This document shows positions 35,795 through 44,155 of a DNA stretch of 64,000 nt, piece after piece. The translations under genes and the position numbers were made by a program. The DNA comes from Mesorhizobium sp. ZC-5 (GTDB lineage: Bacteria; Pseudomonadota; Alphaproteobacteria; Rhizobiales; Rhizobiaceae), in assembly GCF_025753855.1 (NCBI RefSeq), contig NZ_JAOWPT010000001.1, positions 337,001-401,000 of the forward strand, read 5' to 3'. The first letter of the stretch is position 1. Each line of letters begins with the position of its first letter. The notes below the pieces were generated by a model that ran no database searches, was not told the origin of the DNA, and saw only the letters and a list, made by a program, of their open reading frames with translations.

Positions 35795-36583
35795 TCAGGG
35801 ATCGAGTTCGGGATAGAACTGGTCCGACAGCGATCGTCTCACCCGCTCGCCGATCATGCAGTCGACTGGCGGTTCGACAGCCACCGGAACGACCGTAGCG
35901 GCGCCTGGATCACCGCTGACCTCCAGAATGAGTTTCCTGCGGATGGCGGTGTCAAATTCAGAAACGGCCCGCACCGGAAGCACGAAGGCACCGGCACCGC
36001 CGATCACGCACTGGCTGTAATAACGGTCGATGGCGGGAAAAATCGGTGACGGCCTGATCATGATGGGAAGCCCGTTGATGGTGACGCCACCAGCAATCGC
36101 GGTGTCCCGCGCCGCGACGACAGGCGGGCCGAAATTGTTGGGACCGTCGCCCGATACGTCGATGACGAGGCGGCCGCCCTGGAAGCTATTCGCTTGCAGC
36201 GCCGAAAGGCCGAATATCAACGCGCCGGAGATCGAGGTACCTCGAAAGGTGTTGAACGGCCGCGCTTCGAGCTTCGCCGCGAAGGCGTAAGCGCTGCCTT
36301 GACCGTCGATGATCTGCCACGGCACGATCGAAGCCGGGCGGATCGTGCCAGCCCATTCGAAATAGGTGACAGCGACGCGGCCATTGGGCCCTGACTGGGC
36401 TGCCGCGATGAATGCCGGATCGCGGAGCGCTCGCACATAACCGGCGCGCTGGATGGCGAATTCTTCGCGGTCCATCGATTCGGAGACATCCACCGCGAGC
36501 ACGAGTTCCACATCGACGGGCTCGGAATGGGCTTTCGCGATCGCGAAAGCCAGGCAGGCGAGAGCCGCCCGCGCCGCGATCAT
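35795..36583 (-). CDS. DUF1194 von Willebrand factor A-like exported protein
   Basis: A protein of 262 aa. A signal peptide (MIAARAALACLAFAIAKAHS) precedes a VWA-like domain with a MIDAS-type DVSESMD motif near residue 32, a threonine in FRGTSISGAL, and VIDVSGDGPNN as the third metal loop. DUF1194 has no known role; periplasmic protein binding is likely. The ATG overlaps the stop of the upstream ABC transporter gene (TGATG), so the two are translationally coupled, perhaps functionally linked. Confidence 0.85.
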   Translation of the reverse strand: MIAARAALACLAFAIAKAHSEPVDVELVLAVDVSESMDREEFAIQRAGYVRALRDPAFIAAAQSGPNGRVAVTYFEWAGTIRPASIVPWQIIDGQGSAYAFAAKLEARPFNTFRGTSISGALIFGLSALQANSFQGGRLVIDVSGDGPNNFGPPVVAARDTAIAGGVTINGLPIMIRPSPIFPAIDRYYSQCVIGGAGAFVLPVRAVSEFDTAIRRKLILEVSGDPGAATVVPVAVEPPVDCMIGERVRRSLSDQFYPELDP

Positions 36584-38427
36584 CAGCCGGTGCGCCGCGC
36601 CAGGATCCGGCGGACGCCCTTACGTGGCGCACGGCGCTTCGGTGCGGCGGGTGTGAAGTCGACGCGTTTCAGGCAGTGGCCATCCTTGTCCTTCACAAGA
36701 TGAAGCTCCCGCGAGAAAAAATCCCCTTTGCGCTGGGCACGGCCGATGTTGACCACGGTCGCGTCGGGAAGATCGTCTTCGAAAATGGACAGTACCTTTT
36801 TCAGGGCGACCCGGTCCAGCGTGTCGAGCGCCTCGTCGATGATGACCCAGCGCGGCTTGTGCAGGCTGAGCCTGCCGAAGGCCAGCATGCGTTGCTCTTC
36901 CTCGCTTAGCTCACGTTCCCAGCGCGCATCCCGGTCGAGTGACCCTTCCAGCCGCTCGAGACCAACCTTGGACAGGGCATCTTTCAGTTCAGCGTCCACG
37001 AAGCCGGCTTCGCCTTGCGGATAGGATAGTACGGCGCGCAGCGTACCCGGCGGAAAATAAGGGGTTCTCGGGACGAAGGTGATCGTTTCGCCGGCAGGTG
37101 TGCCGACATGCCCACCGCCCCACGGCCAAAGCCTGGCCAAGGCGCGGAAAAATAGTGTTTTGCCGGCACCCGGATCGCCGGTGACCAGCACCCGCTCGCC
37201 GGCGGCAATCTCGACACGCGGCTCGGCGAACTTGGTGCAGCCGGCAGTGGATGCGACCTCCAGACCGTCGAAAGTCAGGCGATTGTCATCGTTTTGGACG
37301 AACTCGATCCGTTTCTCGGTGTCGTGCAGGACATCGGCCTCGACCAGGGCGCGGCGGAAAGCGGCGATGCGCAGCAAGGTGGCGCGCCAGTCCGCGATGG
37401 CGCCGATGTTGTTGATGAACCAGCGTAATGACGAGTGCACCTGGTTGAAGGCGCCGACCGCCATCATCAGTCCGCCGAAGCTGATATCACCGGCGAAATA
37501 GACAGGCGAAGCCACCAGGATCGGCGCGACCAGCGTGATCCAGCCGTAGCCGTCAGTGACCCATTCGAGGTAAATCTGCACGGTGAATATGCGCCGTACG
37601 GCACCGAGCACCGACGTAAGATCCGTCTCCAGCCGCCGCTTTTCATCGGCCTCGCCGCCGGCCAGCGAGATGGCGTCGACATGTTCGTTCACCCGCATCA
37701 TCGAGAAACGCAGGTCCGCCTCGCGCGAATAGCGGTCGCTGTTGAGGGCGATCAATGGCCGGCCGACCAGCCAGCTTATCATCGACGCGGAACCGGCATA
37801 GAGGATTGCCGCCCATACCATGTAGCCGGGAATGGCGAACGAATGCCCGCCGACGTGGAAGACAAAGCCAGAAGACAGCGACCAAAGGACACCGACGAAG
37901 GACGCGAGCAGGATGGACGACTGCACGAGGCCGAAGCCGAGCCCGGTCGTCAGGTCGGTGAGATGACCGGCATCCTCCTGCATGCGTTGATCGGGATTGA
38001 TGCCGATCGCGCCGGCATTGGCGAGACGGAAGGCGCGGCGCGGGCGCATCCATTCGGTGATCAGGTCGCGCGTCAGCCCTTCACGCAGTTTGAGCTTCAT
38101 CATCTGGTTGAGCCATGTCTGGATGACGCCAAGCGTCAGCAAACCGCCGGCGATCGCCACAAACACCAGTAACTGGTGAAAGAACGCGTCGAGATCGCGC
38201 CGCTCGATGGCATCGTAGAAAGGGCGGTTCCAGCGGTTGAGGATGATCTGGCCCAGCGACGTGGCCACGATGACGGTGAGCGCTCCCGCCGCCAGCCAGA
38301 GGATCGTGTTGCGCAGCGGCGATGCCTTGAAGGCCCTCAGCATCATGGCAAGCTGGGCGCGAAAACCGATGTCCTCGGGGACAATGGGCGATGGCTGGTC
38401 GGCTTTGCCGCTGGTCTGATCGGCCAT
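36583..38427 (-). CDS. SbmA/BacA-like ABC transporter, fused permease-ATPase
   Basis: A protein of 614 aa. Residues about 40-330 hold six membrane segments of the SbmA/BacA-like ABC_membrane_2 type (NRWNRPFYDAIERRDLDAFF is a family landmark). The ATPase follows: Walker A GDPGAGKT, signature ELSEEEQRMLAFGRL, Walker B RWVIIDEALDTLD. The fused form corresponds to YddA, ExsE and BclA of rhizobia. BclA can import antimicrobial peptides and supports symbiosis in Bradyrhizobium; whether this one does is unknown. Coupled to the DUF1194 gene downstream. ATG 38427 is preceded by GGAATCCACC, a modest ribosome site. Confidence 0.9.
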   Translation of the reverse strand: MADQTSGKADQPSPIVPEDIGFRAQLAMMLRAFKASPLRNTILWLAAGALTVIVATSLGQIILNRWNRPFYDAIERRDLDAFFHQLLVFVAIAGGLLTLGVIQTWLNQMMKLKLREGLTRDLITEWMRPRRAFRLANAGAIGINPDQRMQEDAGHLTDLTTGLGFGLVQSSILLASFVGVLWSLSSGFVFHVGGHSFAIPGYMVWAAILYAGSASMISWLVGRPLIALNSDRYSREADLRFSMMRVNEHVDAISLAGGEADEKRRLETDLTSVLGAVRRIFTVQIYLEWVTDGYGWITLVAPILVASPVYFAGDISFGGLMMAVGAFNQVHSSLRWFINNIGAIADWRATLLRIAAFRRALVEADVLHDTEKRIEFVQNDDNRLTFDGLEVASTAGCTKFAEPRVEIAAGERVLVTGDPGAGKTLFFRALARLWPWGGGHVGTPAGETITFVPRTPYFPPGTLRAVLSYPQGEAGFVDAELKDALSKVGLERLEGSLDRDARWERELSEEEQRMLAFGRLSLHKPRWVIIDEALDTLDRVALKKVLSIFEDDLPDATVVNIGRAQRKGDFFSRELHLVKDKDGHCLKRVDFTPAAPKRRAPRKGVRRILARRTG

Positions 38428-38519
38428 GGTGGATTCCTTCGTTCAGCGCCGAATGTTCTACGGCAGGTATGGTGGCATAACGCCGGTTGCCATACGGCCT
38501 TTACCTGAGACGGTCCGGG

Positions 38520-39272
38520 TTACAGTCGCGGCGGCGTCCGGGCAGCGCGTGTCGCACCTTGTGGCGACAAAACAGGCACGAAGACGCGGCGCGAAGAGCG
38601 TTTGGTGACCGGCAGTCCCTGGTACAGGCGTTTCTGCGCTTCGACGACGATGACGCCGGAAAACATCGGCCAGAGGCGCCGGCCGGATCTTTCCAGCAGT
38701 TGATGGAAGCGCAACACCCAGCGGCGGCGCGACGGCGGGAAAAACAGTGCGTCGGACCATGGTCCCGGCGTGAAATTGGCCTCGCGCAGCAATTCGGTCA
38801 GCTGGCCGCGCGAAAACGGTCGACCGGTGCCGAACGGCGTGTGTTCGAAACGCGCCCAGACGCCGCGCCGGTTGGGCACCACCACCACCAGCCTGCCGCC
38901 CGGCGCCAGCACCCGCCAGACCTCCTTGAGCGTCTCGCGCGGGTTTTCGGCATGCTCCAGCGAATGCACCAGCAACATGCGGTCGATCGAGGAATCGACC
39001 AGCGGCAGTTCCTCGTCGAAAACCAGAGCCGTGGCCGACGGTCCTTGCGGCGGCCAGTTCACCGCGCCTTGCGTCGCGGGCATGAAGGCGAAGACGCGCT
39101 CCGCATCGGTACCGAAACGGTCGAGCCAGGGCAGCACATAGCCGAGGCCGACCAGCCGCTCGTTGGGTAGATTGGCCCATACCGAAGTGATCGCCATGGC
39201 GATCGAACGTTCGGCGAGCCGTCCGAGCGTGGTGGCGTAAAAGGAGCGCAGATCGACGATGTCGGAGTTCAT
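38520..39272 (-). CDS. class I SAM-dependent methyltransferase (Methyltransf_11)
   Basis: A protein of 250 aa. LVGLGYVLPWL replaces the usual Gly-rich motif I; LPLVDSSIDRMLLVHSLEHA and LKEVWRVLAPGGRLVVVVPN are motifs II-IV of Methyltransf_11. The C-terminal 60 residues are basic. Substrate unknown. It is divergent from gloB with 105 bp between starts; in rhizobia this pair is conserved, hinting at a link to small-molecule detoxification. ATG 39272 is chosen over the longer frame to 39332 by family start (MNSDIVDLRSFY). Confidence 0.85.
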   Translation of the reverse strand: MNSDIVDLRSFYATTLGRLAERSIAMAITSVWANLPNERLVGLGYVLPWLDRFGTDAERVFAFMPATQGAVNWPPQGPSATALVFDEELPLVDSSIDRMLLVHSLEHAENPRETLKEVWRVLAPGGRLVVVVPNRRGVWARFEHTPFGTGRPFSRGQLTELLREANFTPGPWSDALFFPPSRRRWVLRFHQLLERSGRRLWPMFSGVIVVEAQKRLYQGLPVTKRSSRRVFVPVLSPQGATRAARTPPRL

Positions 39273-39377
39273 AGGCGGACGGTAGCGACGTTGTCCTACG
39301 CTTTCAAGAAAGCGCGCCGCAGAGCGTGACATGCGTGGATACCCGCCCTATCGTTTGCTTCAAAAAGGAGACACACG

Positions 39378-40145
39378 ATGGCGATCGAGATCGAGCAGTT
39401 CATGTGCCGGAGCGACAATTTCGGCGTTCTGGTGCACGAAACGAAAAGCGGCGAGACAGCGGTGATCGACGCGCCCGAGGAAGCACCCATCCTTGCCGCG
39501 ATCGAGCGTACCGGCTGGCGGCCGACTGCGCTGCTCATCACTCACCATCATGGTGACCACGTCGAGGCAAACCTGGGGTTGAAGCAGCGCTTCGGGCTGA
39601 AAATTACCGGTCCAAAGGCCGAGGCGGCAAAGATTCCCGGCATCGACGAGCAGGTGGTGGAGGGCAATGTCATCAAGCTCGGCGGCGAGGAGATCGCCAT
39701 CATCGCCACGCCGGGCCACACGGCGGGCCATATCACCTATCATTTTCGCGGCGCCGACATGGCCTTCACCGGCGATACGCTCTTTGCGCTGGGCTGCGGC
39801 CGGCTTTTCGAATGCAAGCCGCCGGTGATGTATCAGTCGCTGAAAAAGCTGGCGGCGCTGCCGCTGGAGACGAAGATCTACTGCGGCCACGAATATACCC
39901 AGTCGAACGCCCGCTTCGCGCTGACCATCGACCCCACCAATTCGGCGCTGAAGGAGCGTGCGAAGTCCATCGACAAATTGCGCGCCGAAGACAAGCCGAC
40001 CTTGCCGACGACGATCATGCAGGAGCTTGCAACCAACCCGTTCCTGCGTTGGCACGATCCGGTGATCCGTAAGAACCTGCATATGGAAACTGCCTCCGAC
40101 GAGGCGATGTTCGCCGAAATCCGCAAGCGCAAGGACCTGTTCTGA
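39378..40145 (+). CDS. gloB: hydroxyacylglutathione hydrolase (glyoxalase II)
   Basis: A protein of 255 aa, metallo-beta-lactamase fold. Metal ligands are in THHHGDHVEA, TPGHTAGH and FTGDTLFALGCGRLFE; the substrate-binding C-terminus has IYCGHEYTQSNARFAL and NPFLRWHDP. It hydrolyses S-lactoylglutathione to lactate and glutathione, detoxifying methylglyoxal. ATG 39378 follows AAAGGAG. The stop overlaps the start of the cupin gene (TGATG). Confidence 0.96.
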   Translation: MAIEIEQFMCRSDNFGVLVHETKSGETAVIDAPEEAPILAAIERTGWRPTALLITHHHGDHVEANLGLKQRFGLKITGPKAEAAKIPGIDEQVVEGNVIKLGGEEIAIIATPGHTAGHITYHFRGADMAFTGDTLFALGCGRLFECKPPVMYQSLKKLAALPLETKIYCGHEYTQSNARFALTIDPTNSALKERAKSIDKLRAEDKPTLPTTIMQELATNPFLRWHDPVIRKNLHMETASDEAMFAEIRKRKDLF

Positions 40146-40585
40146 TGAATGCTGCCGAAATCATCGCCCTGCTTGGCATGAAACGGCACCCGGAAGGCGG
40201 CTGGTACGTCGAGACGTTCCGCGACGGTTCCGGTAGCGGGCCGCGCGGCAATTCGACCGCCATCTATTTCCTGCTCGAGGCGGATGACGTTTCGGCCTGG
40301 CACCGGGTCAGGGATGCAGCCGAGGTCTGGCATCACTACGCGGGATCGCCGCTGGCGCTGATGACCTATGAAGAAGACGGTCCGGTGGTCACCAAGATGC
40401 TCGGCACGGATCTCGCGGCAGGCCAGCGTCCGCAGGCCGTGGTGCCACCGAACTGGTGGCAGATGGCAAGGAGCCTCGGCGACTGGACGCTGGTCGGCTG
40501 TACCGTGGCACCGGGCTTCGATTTTACCGCTTTCGAACTGGCTCCCGCCGGCTGGCAGCCTAAGCCAGCAGAAAACCCAACGTGA
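40145..40585 (+). CDS. cupin, DUF985 family
   Basis: A protein of 146 aa. Blocks KRHPEGGWYVETFR, STAIYFLLEADDVSAWHRV, EVWHHYAGSPLAL and VVPPNWWQMARSLGDWTLVG define the DUF985 cupin family (relatives include YML079W of yeast). The pocket histidines are present but activity is unknown. Its ATG overlaps the gloB stop, so it is translated with gloB. Its 3' end overlaps the convergent lysoplasmalogenase-like gene by 26 bp. Confidence 0.88.
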   Translation: MNAAEIIALLGMKRHPEGGWYVETFRDGSGSGPRGNSTAIYFLLEADDVSAWHRVRDAAEVWHHYAGSPLALMTYEEDGPVVTKMLGTDLAAGQRPQAVVPPNWWQMARSLGDWTLVGCTVAPGFDFTAFELAPAGWQPKPAENPT

Positions 40586-41234
40586 TCAGCGCCTGGGCGG
40601 CGTAATAAAGCACCCAGACCGCGATCCTGGCCGGGCGACGGCGCGGCGACAGCGAGGCCATCAGGAATTTTTCGGCGGCTAGGATCGCGTCCGACGCGAT
40701 GAAAAGCACCGCTCCGGCAATCACGAAAACATTGTCGAGCGTCAGCGCGGCGATACCCATGGCGACGATCGCAGCGACATAGGCGACGATCGGCAGCCGC
40801 ATATCAGGCGCCACGACCCGCAACAGCCGCGCCAGCATAAACAGCGCGAATACGGCCATCACGATGGCAATGCCGGCACGCCAGGGCTGCGCCGTCAGAA
40901 TGTCGAACGAGCCGCCGGAGAGCCAGAACAGCGCGATGTACACGAGATGCGCGGCTAGGAAGCTGCCTAACCCCGCCAGAAAGGCTTTGTCGCCTTCCCG
41001 CGACAGGAAGGCATCACCCAGCGCGCTCAAACCCAGCGCGGCAGCCAGCAGCAGTGGCCCTCCTTGCACGATCGCAAGAACGGCAAGGAACGCCACGGCA
41101 AGCGTTTTTCCAATCGTACGGAACAGCGACGGCTGCGTGGCGAGCAGGAAGAGATACAGCAGTGCCGCGGCGGCGGAAAAAATCAGCGTCGCATTCGCGG
41201 TATCGGTCGCAGCCCCCGGGAACGGCAGCATCAT
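40560..41234 (-). CDS. lysoplasmalogenase-like membrane protein (YhhN family)
   Basis: A protein of 224 aa with about eight hydrophobic segments. ALGLSALGDAFLSREGDKAF carries the conserved GD of the YhhN/TMEM86 family, and LFIASDAILAAEKF is the second conserved acid site. Animal members hydrolyse lysoplasmalogen; the bacterial substrate is uncertain. Start ATG 41234 overlaps the stop of the DMT transporter gene. The gene pair follows the DUF3108 gene on the same strand. Confidence 0.82.
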   Translation of the reverse strand: MMLPFPGAATDTANATLIFSAAAALLYLFLLATQPSLFRTIGKTLAVAFLAVLAIVQGGPLLLAAALGLSALGDAFLSREGDKAFLAGLGSFLAAHLVYIALFWLSGGSFDILTAQPWRAGIAIVMAVFALFMLARLLRVVAPDMRLPIVAYVAAIVAMGIAALTLDNVFVIAGAVLFIASDAILAAEKFLMASLSPRRRPARIAVWVLYYAAQALITLGFLLA

Positions 41235-42124
41235 GCCTCAGCCTCTCTCTTTTGGGCTGCAGAAGCGCCGAAAAGGAGCGACTTCGCCGCCAGCACGGCA
41301 CCAGCGGTGATCAGCAGACAGGCAAGCAGGATATGCGGCGTCGCCTGGGTGAAGCCGGCAGCGATCAGGATCAGCGTAGAAAGCAGCGGCGCGGCGTAAC
41401 TCGCCGCTCCCAGAACCTGGATATTGCCGTGCTTGACGCCGTGATCCCAGGCGTAGAAGGCGGCGCCGACCGGCATCAGGCCGAGACCGAGCACGGCAAG
41501 CCATTGGCCGGCATTCGACGGCAGCACGGTTTCTTCCAACGCTAGATGGCAGACGAGGGACAGGATCGCCGTGGCCGCGCAGAACCAGGTGACAATGCTG
41601 GTCGGGACCGCCGGAAAGCGCCGCGACAGCAGCGAATAGGCCGACCACAGGAAGGCGCAGACCGCGGCCATGGCATAACCGAATGCGTAGCGGCTCTCGA
41701 ATGAAAGGCCGCCGCCATTAGTGATGATCAGGAAAGTGCCGGCAAGTCCGAGCGCGGCGCCGGCGATGTGAAACCAGCGCAGCCTCTCTCCCGGCATCAG
41801 CGCCGAACCGAGCACGATGAACAGCGGCCATAGATAAGCGATCAGGCTGGCCTCGACCGCCGGGGCGTTGCGCAGCGCAGTGAAATAAAAGAAATGGTAG
41901 CCGAACAGCCCGGCGATGCCGATCAGCCAGACCTGCGGTGGGATCCTGACCGGTTGTGTCGGCGCGGACGAAAACATCCGCGCAACCAGGCCGACACAGG
42001 TACCAATTGTGAAGCAGATGGCCGATAGCAGGAAGGGCGGCACCTCGCCGGACGCATCCGTAAGCAGCGCCAGCAATGCCCACATGGCGACCGCCGAAAA
42101 ACCGATCAGCGTTGCGCGCGCCAT
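41231..42124 (-). CDS. DMT superfamily (EamA) transporter
   Basis: A protein of 297 aa with ten hydrophobic segments arranged as two EamA repeats. The first repeat contains GLFGYHFFYFTALRNAPAVE and SLIAYLWPLFIVLGSALMPG; the second includes LMPVGAAFYAWDHGVKHGNI and LGAASYAAPLLSTLILIAAG. It resembles YddG-like aromatic amino-acid exporters, but substrate is not determined. ATG 42124 (MARATLIGFSAVAMW) is the family start; a long upstream frame within the DUF3108 gene is spurious. Confidence 0.88.
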   Translation of the reverse strand: MARATLIGFSAVAMWALLALLTDASGEVPPFLLSAICFTIGTCVGLVARMFSSAPTQPVRIPPQVWLIGIAGLFGYHFFYFTALRNAPAVEASLIAYLWPLFIVLGSALMPGERLRWFHIAGAALGLAGTFLIITNGGGLSFESRYAFGYAMAAVCAFLWSAYSLLSRRFPAVPTSIVTWFCAATAILSLVCHLALEETVLPSNAGQWLAVLGLGLMPVGAAFYAWDHGVKHGNIQVLGAASYAAPLLSTLILIAAGFTQATPHILLACLLITAGAVLAAKSLLFGASAAQKREAEA

Positions 42125-42153
42125 GCTCTCCCCCGAAAACCCTGCGCAACGCG

Positions 42154-42981
42154 CTATCTGATCTGTTTCAACCCTCGCGCGCTGATTGTGATCGTTCCGA
42201 TCCTTGTACCGATCGTCGCGCGGATGGGCGCATATACCCCAGTCGTGCCCAGCGGTGCAAATGTGATGCGTATCTTGCTGCGGTTCTTGAGATACTCGAT
42301 CGATTTGTGGCCCTTGCGGAAGCCGGCGACAGGCAGGAACCGCGCTTCGCAGACGACAGCCTCGCCTTCGTAGCCGCCGATCGACACCGGGCCTTTCTCG
42401 GCAAGCGCGAGCGACAGATCGGCACGCATCTCGCCATCGAATACCTTCAGCGTCCGGCCGCAAACTTCTTCGAGACTATCCGCCCTGACCAATGTCGCCG
42501 ACAGGGGATCGGCGACACCGCGCAATTGGCTGGCACCCACCGCTATCCAGTCCTTTCCCCGCGGCTTCGGCGGCGGAAGGTTGACGGTCTTCGAAACCGC
42601 TCCGCCGGCAAAGCCGATGACGATCTTCTTCGCCTTGCGGCCGGTCGTGTAGTCAGCGGCGAAGGTATCCGGGCGCGCCAGCCCACGCACGAAGCTGCCG
42701 GAAGCCGACGTCGTGCCTTTGGTGTCGTCGAACATCTCGGCGATCCCGGCACTCGAAAGCGAACCCTGGAGCCGGAACGACTTGTCGTCGATTGTGCTTT
42801 CGAAATTCGAGCGAGCCAAGGTGAGGCCGAGATAGGAGATCGAATATTCGGCGCGAAAAGACTGCGCGCTGTCCGCAGCCGCGGACGGTCCCATCGCAGC
42901 CAACACGCCCACGGCAACACCCACGGCCCGTAGCAGCTTCACGGTCGTGTCACGGCCAAGATCGTACCGCATTTCAATCAT
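42154..42981 (-). CDS. DUF3108 exported protein
   Basis: A protein of 275 aa. Cleavable signal peptide (LLRAVGVAVGVLAAMGPSAA) followed by a beta-rich domain with the DUF3108 landmarks AEYSISYLGLTLARSNFEST and CGRTLKVFDGEMRADL. Family function unknown, periplasmic or outer-membrane associated. Starts at ATG 42981 or 42969 are both possible. First gene of a minus-strand set with the DMT transporter and YhhN genes. Divergent from the broken bioY; 195 bp between them contain no further gene. Confidence 0.83.
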   Translation of the reverse strand: MIEMRYDLGRDTTVKLLRAVGVAVGVLAAMGPSAAADSAQSFRAEYSISYLGLTLARSNFESTIDDKSFRLQGSLSSAGIAEMFDDTKGTTSASGSFVRGLARPDTFAADYTTGRKAKKIVIGFAGGAVSKTVNLPPPKPRGKDWIAVGASQLRGVADPLSATLVRADSLEEVCGRTLKVFDGEMRADLSLALAEKGPVSIGGYEGEAVVCEARFLPVAGFRKGHKSIEYLKNRSKIRITFAPLGTTGVYAPIRATIGTRIGTITISARGLKQIR

Positions 42982-43176
42982 GCGGCCAGATCGTCGTATG
43001 AATCAGGCGATTATGTGGATGCCGGCAATAGTGGAGACATCGAGCTATCGCCTGATCTGCAAATTGTGGTTGCAGTACATCAAGCCACATGGGATAGCGC
43101 ACCCGCTATCCGTCAGGCGCCCTCATCGACTTCAACCGTCGGAGACAGCCTTCAAAATATGTCACGGAGCGACTTC

Positions 43177-43592
43177 ATGCATACCGCATCTTCGGCCGCG
43201 GATTATCCGAACGCCTTCGTCCCGCTTCGGCTGACCGGCCAGCCGCTTGCACTGAAGATCGTAGCGGTTTCGCTTGGAGCACTGTTCCTCGCCGCGGCCT
43301 CCTGGATCGACCGGTGGCTATCTGGTTGCATTTCCGATCGCCGCGGCAATCGTCGGCTGGCTCGCCGAGCAAGGCTGGACCGCCAAGGGCAGTCTTTCCC
43401 GCAGCCTTGCCGCCATGCTGATCGGCTACACGTTCATCCTGGCATTCGGCGGCATCTGGCTCGCAGCCATGATCGGGGTACCCAGTGCCAATAGAGTATG
43501 GGGTGGTTCCGTTCGTGCTGGGGGGCATCCTCAAGGCCGTACTCGCGACCGTAAGCGTCGAAGCGACGCGCCGCGTCCAATCCGCGGGCTGA
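43177..43592 (+). pseudogene. bioY: bioY (biotin transporter S component), internally deleted and frameshifted
   Basis: The start is intact: ATG 43177 after GGAG, reading MHTASSAADYPNAFVPLRLT and LKIVAVSLGALFLAAASWID. At about 43312 the sequence jumps frame into TGGYLVAFPIAAAIVGWLAE, which in intact BioY lies some 60-70 residues further on, so an internal segment of roughly 200 bp is missing. At about 43490-43500 the frame shifts again, into GVVPFVLGGILKAVLATVSV, ending TRRVQSAG at 43592. The remaining pieces are still clearly BioY-like. The strain has therefore lost this biotin uptake component. Alternative: assembly errors could explain the second shift but not the deletion. Confidence 0.82.
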
Positions 43593-43642
43593 GGTTTGCC
43601 GGCGCGCGGCTTCGCGTCGAGTAAGCCGCAGGCAGCTCACGC

Positions 43643-43671
43643 TTGACGCCCGCGTCAAATGACACTATGGG
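43643..43671 (+). promoter_or_regulatory. probable sigma-70 type promoter of rpmB
   Basis: TTGACG (43643-43648) and TATGGG (43666-43671) are separated by 17 bp, a good housekeeping promoter spacing, about 100 bp before the rpmB start. The -10 element is imperfect. It lies after the bioY remnant. Confidence 0.5.
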
Positions 43672-43770
43672 AACGCAACTTTTCCCACGTGGCTGCCTGA
43701 CTGAGCCCGCGCCTGCCGTTTGGTGCGACATCGTCTTTTGGCCCGGTACTGAACTGAAGGTAAGTGAAAA

Positions 43771-44067
43771 ATGTCACGCGCATGTGAACTGACCGGCAAG
43801 GCCGTGTTGACCGGCAACAATGTGAGCCACGCCAACAACAAGACGAAGCGCCGGTTCCTGCCGAACCTCGTGAAGGTGACGCTGATCTCGGAAGCCCTGA
43901 ACCAGAACGTGCGGCTGCGCATTTCGGCCAACGCGCTGCGTTCGGTCGAGCACCGCGGCGGCCTCGACGCCTTCCTCGCAAAGGCCGATGCCGAGGAATT
44001 GTCGCAGCGTGCGCGCCTCCTGAAGAAGCAGATTGCCAAGAAGCTCGCCGAGCAGCCGGCCGCCTGA
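43771..44067 (+). CDS. rpmB: 50S ribosomal protein L28
   Basis: A protein of 98 aa. N-terminus [20 protein letters not shown] and the block [12 protein letters not shown] are diagnostic of bacterial L28 in its long alphaproteobacterial form; [20 protein letters not shown] continues the family. It is a structural component of the large ribosomal subunit. No zinc-binding CxxC pair is present, so it is the zinc-independent form. A plausible promoter is seen at 43643-43671. Confidence 0.97.
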   Translation: MSRACELTGKAVLTGNNVSHANNKTKRRFLPNLVKVTLISEALNQNVRLRISANALRSVEHRGGLDAFLAKADAEELSQRARLLKKQIAKKLAEQPAA

Positions 44068-44099
44068 TTTCGATCAGCGGACGTTTGATCCGCTTCCTG

Positions 44100-44123
44100 G
44101 GCATGATTCACAAAGATCATGCC
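44100..44123 (+). terminator. perfect hairpin after rpmB, before the preQ1-type element
   Basis: GGCATGAT and ATCATGCC form a perfect 8-bp stem around an 8-nt loop (TCACAAAG). No U-run follows, so it may be a Rho-assisted terminator or processing site for rpmB, or a structural part of the leader of the following gene: its last bases touch the aptamer-like sequence. Confidence 0.4.
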
Positions 44124-44126
44124 TGA

Positions 44127-44155
44127 CTGGTTCCATTACCCAGGATAAAAAAATG
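44127..44155 (+). promoter_or_regulatory. probable preQ1-I riboswitch sequestering ribosome site and start codon
   Basis: CTGG (44127-44130) pairs with CCAG (44140-44143) as P1. The loop TTCCATTAC resembles preQ1-I loops and ends in C44139, the likely ligand-reading base. The A-rich tail ATAAAAAA leads to ATG; loop CAT (44134-44136) can pair with this ATG (44153-44155) as P2. The ribosome site AGGA (44142-44145) overlaps P1. The layout closely follows the short preQ1-I aptamer of Thermoanaerobacter tengcongensis. The downstream gene imports queuosine precursors, which fits. Confidence 0.62.
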
